DNA of 20,346 nucleotides from Opitutales bacterium (GTDB lineage Bacteria; Verrucomicrobiota; Verrucomicrobiia; Opitutales; Oceanipulchritudinaceae): contig SKLD01000218.1 in assembly GCA_007123395.1 (NCBI GenBank), forward strand, positions 1-20,346. Reading direction: 5' to 3'. The first letter of the stretch is position 1, and each line of letters opens with the position of its first letter. Under the pieces are notes generated by a model. The model was not told the DNA's origin, did not search any database, and worked only from the letters and a program-made list of their open reading frames with translations. This document shows, in pieces, positions 14,802 to 20,346 of the stretch. Both the position numbers and the translations under genes were made by a program.

Positions 14802-16565
14802 CTACATGCGCGGGAGCGTGCGGAGACCGAGGAGGTGCAAGCCCGTTTCGAGGACGGCGAGGGTGCGCGCGCAGAGGCGCAGGCGGCGGGCACGCACGGC
14901 GGCGTCATCGACGATCACTTTCTCCGCATTGTAAAAGCCGCTGAATTCGCCCGCCAGTTCATAGAGGTATCCGCAGAGCACGTGCGGGCGGTAGTCGGCG
15001 AGCGTTTGCTCGAGGGCCGAGGGCAGGCCGATGAGTTTACGCGCAAGGGAAAGCTCACGATCCGTTTCGAGGGGCGACGCATCGGCAAAGGCTTCTGCCG
15101 CGTTCTCCCCCGCCTTGCGGAAAATACTGTGGATGCGTGCCACGGCGTAGAGAAGGTAGGGTGCCGTGTTGCCCTCAAGGGAAAGAACGCGCTCCCAACT
15201 GAAGACGTAGTCGCTGCTGCGGTTTTGCGCGAGGTCGGCGTATTGCACCGCGCCGATGCCAACGCACTCCGCGATGGCGGCGCGCTCGTCTTCGGGGAAA
15301 TCCGGCGCCTTCTCGTCGACGACGCCGCGCGCCCGCACGGTGGCCTCGCGCAAAAGATCCTTGAGCTTAACGGAGCCGCCTTCCTTGGTCTTAATGGGAC
15401 GTCCGTCCTCGCCAAGGACGGTGCCGAAGCTCAGGTGGCGTAGACGCGGAAGCTTGCGGCCGGTCTTTGCAAACCATTTTCCGACAGTAAGGAACAGTTG
15501 CTCGAAGTGGTCGCTTTGGCGCGCGTCGACAACGTAGAGGATTTCGTCGGGAGCGAGGCGCTTCACGCGGTCAGCGACAGTCGCGAGGTCCGTTGTGGCG
15601 TAGTTGCTCGCGCCGTCGGCCTTGCGGATGATGAAAGGCTGCTTCTGGAAGCGCGGATGCTCAGGGTGGAAGACGACAAGCGCCCCTTCGCTCTCCTCCG
15701 CGATGGCCTCCGCCTCCAACTCGCGCCACACGGCCTCGACCTTGTCGCGGTAGTAGCTCTCGCCCAGGACCTCGTCGAAACGCACGCCGAGTCGATCATA
15801 GACCTTCTGGAAGGCCGCCAGACTGATCTCCGAAATCCGCTGCCAGATACGAAGGTTCTCCTCGTCGCCGCGCTGAAGTTTGACGAGTTCCGCGCGGATG
15901 GCGTCAGCGTTTTCGGCACTCTCCTTATAGGCTGCGTTGCCGAGTTTGTAGAGCCGCTCCAGCTCCGCCACGGGATCCGCGCCGGGGGCGTCGAGGTCGA
16001 ACCCTTCCCGCTTGATCGCCCAGATGATCATGCCGAACTGCGTGCCCCAGTCGCCGAGGTGGTTGTCGCGCGTGACCTCCGCGCCGCAGAATTCGAGGAT
16101 GCGGCTGACGGCCTCGCCGATGACGGTGGAACGGATGTGCCCGACGTGCATCTCCTTCGCCGTGTTCGGGGAGCTGAAATCCACGACCACGCGCTCGCCC
16201 CCGCGCAGCGATCCTGCCGCCCGACGGAACTCCGCCTCGCTCCCGAAGCGCGTGAGCCATGCATCCATAAAGGCGGGAGAGAGCCGGAAGTTGATGAAGC
16301 CCGGCCCCGCCAGTTCGAAACTTACCTCGTCACCCGACAGACGGCCGCTTGCGTGCAGCGCCTCCACGAGCGCCGTCCCGAGGGCGCGGGGGTTCGCCTG
16401 CGTCCGCTTGGCGTGCGGGAGCACCCCGTTGGCCTGGAAATCCCCAAAACGTGGATCGGCCGGACGTACCTGCGGGTCGAAGTCCTCCCCGAGGCCCTCC
16501 ACACCGCACGCTGCAGCGCGCACGGCCTCGTCAATCATCTTCGCTGGCTGAAACCCGATATCCAT
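14802..16565 (-). CDS. argS: Arginine--tRNA ligase
   Basis: The 587-residue protein charges tRNA-Arg with arginine in the cytoplasm. It has an N-terminal Add-1-like domain (to about 110), then the class I HIGH signature as HVGH (140-143) inside FSSPNTAKEMHVGHIRST. The ArgRS-specific blocks DNHLGDWGTQFGMIIWA, VVDARQSDHFEQLF and SFGTVLGEDGRPIKTKEGG are present. The last marks the KMSKS loop, which is often degenerate in this enzyme. A C-terminal DALR-type anticodon-binding domain (from about 460) ends near LHLLGLRTLPRM. Length matches the family (about 550-590). The frame is open to 16694, but the ATG at 16565 begins at the usual N-terminus. It is the first gene of a minus-strand run with the LysM and NUDIX genes. 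Confidence 0.95.
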   Translation of the reverse strand: MDIGFQPAKMIDEAVRAAACGVEGLGEDFDPQVRPADPRFGDFQANGVLPHAKRTQANPRALGTALVEALHASGRLSGDEVSFELAGPGFINFRLSPAFMDAWLTRFGSEAEFRRAAGSLRGGERVVVDFSSPNTAKEMHVGHIRSTVIGEAVSRILEFCGAEVTRDNHLGDWGTQFGMIIWAIKREGFDLDAPGADPVAELERLYKLGNAAYKESAENADAIRAELVKLQRGDEENLRIWQRISEISLAAFQKVYDRLGVRFDEVLGESYYRDKVEAVWRELEAEAIAEESEGALVVFHPEHPRFQKQPFIIRKADGASNYATTDLATVADRVKRLAPDEILYVVDARQSDHFEQLFLTVGKWFAKTGRKLPRLRHLSFGTVLGEDGRPIKTKEGGSVKLKDLLREATVRARGVVDEKAPDFPEDERAAIAECVGIGAVQYADLAQNRSSDYVFSWERVLSLEGNTAPYLLYAVARIHSIFRKAGENAAEAFADASPLETDRELSLARKLIGLPSALEQTLADYRPHVLCGYLYELAGEFSGFYNAEKVIVDDAAVRARRLRLCARTLAVLETGLHLLGLRTLPRM

Positions 16566-16757
16566 AAGCGGATCAACCAAGGGCCTCCTGCCCGCGCGGG
16601 CAAGCCCGCAAACCACGCGCTTTGTCTTTGGGATGCTTCCGAACACGCGCCCGCCCGCGGCGAATCGGCATCCGTACGCACTCAGCCTCCACACTCAGCC
16701 ACGCTTCTACCGCGACGAATCTCCTTGAAAGTTCATTCTCTTTCGCCCACCTTTTAG

Positions 16758-16781
16758 ACTGCTTCAATTAAATGGAGCAGT
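16758..16781. repeat. Short inverted repeat upstream of the outer-membrane protein gene
   Basis: ACTGCT (16758-16763) and AGCAGT (16776-16781) are inverted repeats flanking an AT-rich 12-base centre, 28 bases before the ATG. This could be an operator or leader hairpin. Six-base arms are weak evidence. Confidence 0.25.
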
Positions 16782-16809
16782 TCAAACCAACCAAACATAA
16801 ACCAAACTC

Positions 16810-17427
16810 ATGAAAACAACGAAAACCCTCGCGTTGACCCTCGTGGTCGGTCTCGCATCCTCGCTCTCCGGCCAAGGATTTCTAGGCGAAACCTACGGCG
16901 AAGCCTCTATCGGCTACGTCAAATTGAAAGAAGGTGGCTTCCGCCCCGACGGCTACGGTCTCGGTGTCGCGGCGAACTTCCCCGCGCTCGACGTTGCCCA
17001 AGGCGTCGGCGTCGACTTCAGGGTCGACGTCGGCTACATACGCGTGTCGCAAGGCGGGGCCAGTGCCCGTGCCCTCGGAGCCGGTCTGTCCGTTCCGTTG
17101 TTCATCGAAACGGGCCCGGGCATCCGTCCCTTCCTCGCCCCGAACGGAGGTTTTGTACGCTCGCGCAGCGGCGGCCAGCGCGATACCTCCGGTTTCCTCG
17201 GGCTCACCGGTGGCGTCGAGTTGGAGGTTTCTCCGGAAATATACGTCACGCCGATGATCGACTACAACTACGAGACCGACGACAGCGTCAAAACGTGGTC
17301 CTACGGCATCGAAGGAGCTTACAACTTCGCCCCGCAATACGCCCTCTTCCTCGGCTACGAGTATTCCGATGTGCGGCGCGCGGGTAGCGGCTACACAATC
17401 TACGGCGGTGTGCGCATGCGCTTCTAG
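16810..17427 (+). CDS. Small outer-membrane beta-barrel protein
   Basis: The 205-residue protein has a signal peptide (MKTTKTLALTLVVGLASSLSG) and then alternating hydrophobic/polar beta-strand segments such as YGEASIGYVKLKEG, GVDFRVDVGYIRVS and ALFLGYEYSDVRR. It ends in GGVRMRF, with the C-terminal Phe recognised by the BAM complex. Size and pattern fit an 8-10-stranded barrel of the OmpA/OmpW-like or 'outer membrane beta-barrel' type. The specific role is not visible. The gene is divergent from argS with a 244-base gap and is followed by a strong terminator, so it is a single transcription unit. Confidence 0.8.
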   Translation: MKTTKTLALTLVVGLASSLSGQGFLGETYGEASIGYVKLKEGGFRPDGYGLGVAANFPALDVAQGVGVDFRVDVGYIRVSQGGASARALGAGLSVPLFIETGPGIRPFLAPNGGFVRSRSGGQRDTSGFLGLTGGVELEVSPEIYVTPMIDYNYETDDSVKTWSYGIEGAYNFAPQYALFLGYEYSDVRRAGSGYTIYGGVRMRF

Positions 17428-17470
17428 CAAGCGGCAACGCCCGGCGGATTGACACCGCAACGCTTTCACG

Positions 17471-17497
17471 ACGCCGTCCTCCGGGACGGCGTTTTTT
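17471..17497 (+). terminator. Intrinsic terminator of the outer-membrane protein gene
   Basis: ACGCCGTCC (17471-17479) and GGACGGCGT (17484-17492) form a perfect 9-bp GC-rich stem with a TCCG tetraloop, followed by five T. It lies 44 bases after the stop. In the other orientation there is no comparable T-run directly after the stem, so it mainly serves the plus strand. Confidence 0.85.
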
Positions 17498-17527
17498 CGT
17501 CAACCTGCCCCCACTTTTCCCAGAGGA

Positions 17528-18469
17528 TTACCATGGCAGCGGATCGGTCCCGACATGCGTATCGTGGAAGTCCTCGAGGCGTTTGCGCAGGGCAGCGTCG
17601 AAGGACATTTCCATGGCGCGGGTGTGTTCGCGGAGTTGCGCGGGCGTGCGGATACCGGGAATGACGGTAGTGACGGCCTCATACGACCAGAGGAAGCCGA
17701 GCGCGTAGGGTGTGAGATTGTCCGTGGAAAGGAGCGTCTTCAGATCCCGTGTCAGCTTTGCCCGGCGTGCGATGTCCGACTCTTGCCAGCGGGCGCGGAT
17801 TCCGGTGAAGACCGTGTCTTCGGTGAATTTTCCAGTCAGCCAACCCGAGTCGAGGGGCACCTTGATGATGAGGGCAATGCCGGCCGCGTGGATTGCGTCG
17901 AGAAGGTCGCGCGTAGTCTGAGCGTAAATGTTGTAGAGCAACTCAATGGCGTCGATGGGATGCGGTTGTTTCAGAACGGTTAGCAACTCATCCCGGGTGT
18001 CGATGCTCACTCCGAATCCGCGGATTGTTCCGGAGTCCTTCAGTTTCTGCAAGGCTTCGTAGTGTCCGGTGTTTCCGGCGAGGGTGTCCATGCCCGGATT
18101 GTGCAAGAGCACGCTGTCCACGTAGTCCGTACGCAGACGTTTGAGGCTGCCTTCGATGGAAGGCAGAAGTGCGGCGAGGCTGAAATCCTGGAGGTCATCC
18201 GCGTGGTGGCCGAACTTCGTGTTGATAACCACCCGGTCGCGCGCGGATCCCAGTGCTTCGCCAAGAATCGTTTCGCTGCGCCCCAAGGCATAGTTCGGGG
18301 CCGTGTCGAAGAAGTTAATCCCGGCTTCGAGGGCGGCATGCACCAACGCCGTCCCTTCGCGTTCGGTCATTGTCTCACCGCGCACGGTATTTCCCAGCGG
18401 CCAGGCGCCGAAGCCCAACCGACTGACCGGCGGACGGTCCTTCAGATACGGTTTCGTTTGCATGGTCAT
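17528..18469 (-). CDS. Aldo/keto reductase
   Basis: The 313-residue NAD(P)H-dependent oxidoreductase has the catalytic tetrad in place: Asp55 and Tyr60 in FFDTAPNYALGRSE, Lys85 in INTKFGHHADD, and His123 in SVLLHNPGMD. The LGFGAWPLGN start of the barrel and the C-terminal GFLWSYEAVTTVIPGIRTPA cofactor region are typical. The substrate is not predictable; the family includes sugar, aldehyde and L-fucose or galactose dehydrogenase-like members. The start is ATG at 18469 or 18463 (MTMQTK), with GGGGGAAG about 13 bases upstream. The frame is open to 18853, but that extension is low-complexity and overlaps the multicopper oxidase gene, so it is rejected. It lies 202 bases downstream of the oxidase and need not be in its operon. 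Confidence 0.9.
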   Translation of the reverse strand: MTMQTKPYLKDRPPVSRLGFGAWPLGNTVRGETMTEREGTALVHAALEAGINFFDTAPNYALGRSETILGEALGSARDRVVINTKFGHHADDLQDFSLAALLPSIEGSLKRLRTDYVDSVLLHNPGMDTLAGNTGHYEALQKLKDSGTIRGFGVSIDTRDELLTVLKQPHPIDAIELLYNIYAQTTRDLLDAIHAAGIALIIKVPLDSGWLTGKFTEDTVFTGIRARWQESDIARRAKLTRDLKTLLSTDNLTPYALGFLWSYEAVTTVIPGIRTPAQLREHTRAMEMSFDAALRKRLEDFHDTHVGTDPLPW

Positions 18470-18671
18470 AGGATGCAATAACTTCCCCCGGTAACAAGTT
18501 TCTTCACCCGCGAAATTCTCTGGTAGTTCATCATTGGGTGACCGCGCGGCTTGGGCGGTGGTCCTTGCGGAACTGCTGGAGGAGGCGCCTTCAGTTTCGA
18601 CAACGGGACAAGGCTGAACCGATGCCGACGGCAATTCGGCGAGGAGATTACCGTCTGGTGGGGAGAGCGTG

Positions 18672-20306
18672 TTACAGGGTATCCGGCATGTTGAGGCGGT
18701 AAAACTGGCGGTCAGGGGGTAAGGGTTGGCGCCACCGCATGCGATCCCCGGATAGTTCCGCCGCATTCGCAACGGGCTGCCAGTCAAGCAGGTCGTCGGA
18801 TTGTTCCAGAATCCATCCGTCCGATGGCGCGGGCCAGGACACGACCACTTCATTGTTTTCGGAAGTGATCTGGAGCGGCGGCGGTTGGGGGGCGGTCACC
18901 GCGAAGTTCTGCATCATCTCATGCTCGTGCTCGAGGTTGTGACAGTGCATGAGAAAGAGCCCCGGTCGGGGTCCGAAGCGAATGACCACGCGGACGGTTT
19001 CGTTTGGATAGACCGTGACGGTGTCCCGCCAACCGCGGTCGGTCGGCAAGGTGGCGGCGGCTCCATCGCGGGAAAGCACCTTGAAGAAGGCGCCGTGAAT
19101 ATGCATGGGGTGGAAGTTCGCCGTGCGATTGGTGAACTGCCAGATTTCGACCTCTCCGGGCGCCACTTCGAAGTCGATCCGGTCCAGGTCGTAGACTTGG
19201 TTGTTGATGGTGTGTTGTCCGTTGACAACGCCGAGGTCGAAATTTCTTGTGCGCCGCGCGAGGGCTTCGTCGGGCAGCACGGGGGCGGGTAGGGACACCG
19301 GCAATGCGCTTGCATTGCCGGGCGCATCGACATGGAAGGTCATGATGGGCAGCGGATCGCCCTGGCGGGGACCGGCCGGACCACCCATGGGAGCCGTGAT
19401 GGGAAAGAAGATGCTGCGCAACTGTACCGATTCGCCCACCGGAAGATCGGCAAAGGAAACGAGGATTTCGATCCGTTGGCCGGGCGAGAGGTCAAGCTCG
19501 GTCACCGGTTCGATCATTCCCGTCAGGCCGCCGTCCGATGCGAAGACGTGAAATATACGCCTGTCGTTGAAAGCGATGCGCAGGACCCGGGCATTGCAGG
19601 CATTGAGGATGCGAAAGCGCCAGCTTCCTTGATCGACCGAAAGCCAGGCCTCGGGCGTCCCGTTCACGAGAATCGTGTCGCCGAGGTAACCCCACATGTG
19701 CTCGAACATGCTTGGGTTGTAAGTCAGGGCGAAGTTGACGTTGGATTTCCAGTCGCGGATGAGAAGGGGAATGTCGCGCACTCCGGTGGGCAGCCCGAGG
19801 GCGGCGTCCCGCTCGGGATCATCAATGATAAAGGCTCCCGCGAGACCCCGGTAAACCTGCGAGGCGGTGAGGTCATGGGTGTGCGCATGATACCAGCAGA
19901 AGGCCGGATCCTGCAGGAGGGGAAAGGTCACACGGTAGGCGCCACCTGGTGCGACGGCCTGATTTGGGTGGCCGTCGAAGGCAGCGGGTGCCTTGAGGCC
20001 GTGCCAGTGCAAGACCAGGTCCTCCCCGTTGAGTTGGTTGACGACCTCCATGTCGAACAAGTCTCCCGGTCGCAAGCGAATGGTGGGGCCGGGAACATGG
20101 TCGTTGAGAGCCAGCGCCGCTGTGCTGTGTCCCGGCCAGATCGGCAGGTTTGCCGCCGCCGCCGTGAGCGGGCCTCCCGTCCATTCCGGGGGAATCCGCA
20201 GGGCATTTCCACTGCGTGCGGCAAAGGCCCAGCGCGGCATGAGCGCGCCGGCCAGCGTGAGCGTCGAGAGTTTGATGAATTGTCGTCGGGGTAGGGACAT
20301 GGTCAT
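18672..20306 (-). CDS. Tat-exported multicopper oxidase with extra C-terminal module
   Basis: The 544-residue protein has a twin-arginine signal (PRRQFIKLS, arginines 7-8, cleavage near AFA at residue 29). All four copper-binding motifs are present: HWHG (100-103), WYHAHTH (138-144), HPMHIHG (399-405) and HCHNLEHEHEM (454-464). These supply the type 1, 2 and 3 copper ligands, including the Cys-His bridge. The fold is a three-cupredoxin oxidase of the CueO/laccase-like group, acting in the periplasm on metal ions or phenolic substrates while reducing oxygen to water. After the usual end there is a further module of about 65 residues (VVVSWPAPSDGWILEQSDDL, then LDW), not part of the oxidase fold. 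The frame extends to a GTG at 20327, but the ATG at 20306 (or 20300) directly precedes the Tat motif. Confidence 0.92.
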   Translation of the reverse strand: MTMSLPRRQFIKLSTLTLAGALMPRWAFAARSGNALRIPPEWTGGPLTAAAANLPIWPGHSTAALALNDHVPGPTIRLRPGDLFDMEVVNQLNGEDLVLHWHGLKAPAAFDGHPNQAVAPGGAYRVTFPLLQDPAFCWYHAHTHDLTASQVYRGLAGAFIIDDPERDAALGLPTGVRDIPLLIRDWKSNVNFALTYNPSMFEHMWGYLGDTILVNGTPEAWLSVDQGSWRFRILNACNARVLRIAFNDRRIFHVFASDGGLTGMIEPVTELDLSPGQRIEILVSFADLPVGESVQLRSIFFPITAPMGGPAGPRQGDPLPIMTFHVDAPGNASALPVSLPAPVLPDEALARRTRNFDLGVVNGQHTINNQVYDLDRIDFEVAPGEVEIWQFTNRTANFHPMHIHGAFFKVLSRDGAAATLPTDRGWRDTVTVYPNETVRVVIRFGPRPGLFLMHCHNLEHEHEMMQNFAVTAPQPPPLQITSENNEVVVSWPAPSDGWILEQSDDLLDWQPVANAAELSGDRMRWRQPLPPDRQFYRLNMPDTL

Positions 20307-20346
20307 GGCAAATATTCGCGGGACCACTCCGCGTCGTGCCCGCTGC

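Noticed and set aside
15498..16757. Long plus-strand open frame (419 codons) opposite argS
   Set aside because: It lies over conserved ArgRS motifs on the minus strand and has no domain of its own.
18470..18853. N-terminal extension of the aldo/keto reductase
   Set aside because: It would overlap the 3' end of the multicopper oxidase gene and encodes low-complexity sequence; the family fold begins right after the ATGs at 18469/18463.

Overview
The window is a GC-rich bacterial chromosome segment. No rRNA, tRNA, CRISPR array, insertion sequence or phage gene is visible. The gene content suggests a Verrucomicrobiota member, possibly of the Opitutae. The clues are a DUF4465 protein with a PEP-CTERM sorting tail, a glycosidase of the GH28 fold, a C-terminal 'W...L..S.DL..W' module on two unrelated exported proteins, and a Fur-like regulator with a histone-H1-like tail. 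This placement is inferred from family knowledge; no marker-gene comparison was possible.

Region 1 (1-4266, minus strand) reads lemA-like, M48 metalloprotease, PDZ protein, then an exported protein that runs off the left edge. It looks like an envelope protein quality-control cluster. Region 2 (4380-5738, plus) is a lone GH28-like right-handed beta-helix enzyme, divergent from lemA.

Region 3 (5776-10989) is the most distinctive part. A tight minus-strand operon, with gene gaps of 2-3 bases, encodes a DUF4465/PEP-CTERM surface protein, a BtuB-like TonB-dependent receptor and a second exported surface protein. Across a roughly 450-base AT-rich control region, a divergent gene encodes a BtuF-like binding protein. 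Together they look like a cobalamin (corrinoid) or metal-chelate uptake system. The control region holds a perfect 11-bp inverted repeat and a 14-bp palindrome, but I see no recognisable cobalamin riboswitch. The permease and ATPase are not in the window.

Region 4 (10990-13526) holds a gene-free stretch with an unusual alternative-hairpin arrangement, a CNNM/CorC-type CBS-domain membrane protein (minus), a 494-base gap, and the Fur-like protein with a Lys/Ala-rich tail (plus). Region 5 (13538-16565, minus) is an argS, LysM-protein, NUDIX hydrolase run. Region 6 (16810-17497, plus) is a small outer-membrane beta-barrel gene with a strong intrinsic terminator. Region 7 (17528-20306, minus) has an aldo/keto reductase and a Tat-exported multicopper oxidase.

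Most genes lack a strong Shine-Dalgarno sequence, so several starts were chosen on the first plausible ATG, signal peptides or domain boundaries, and are marked as such.
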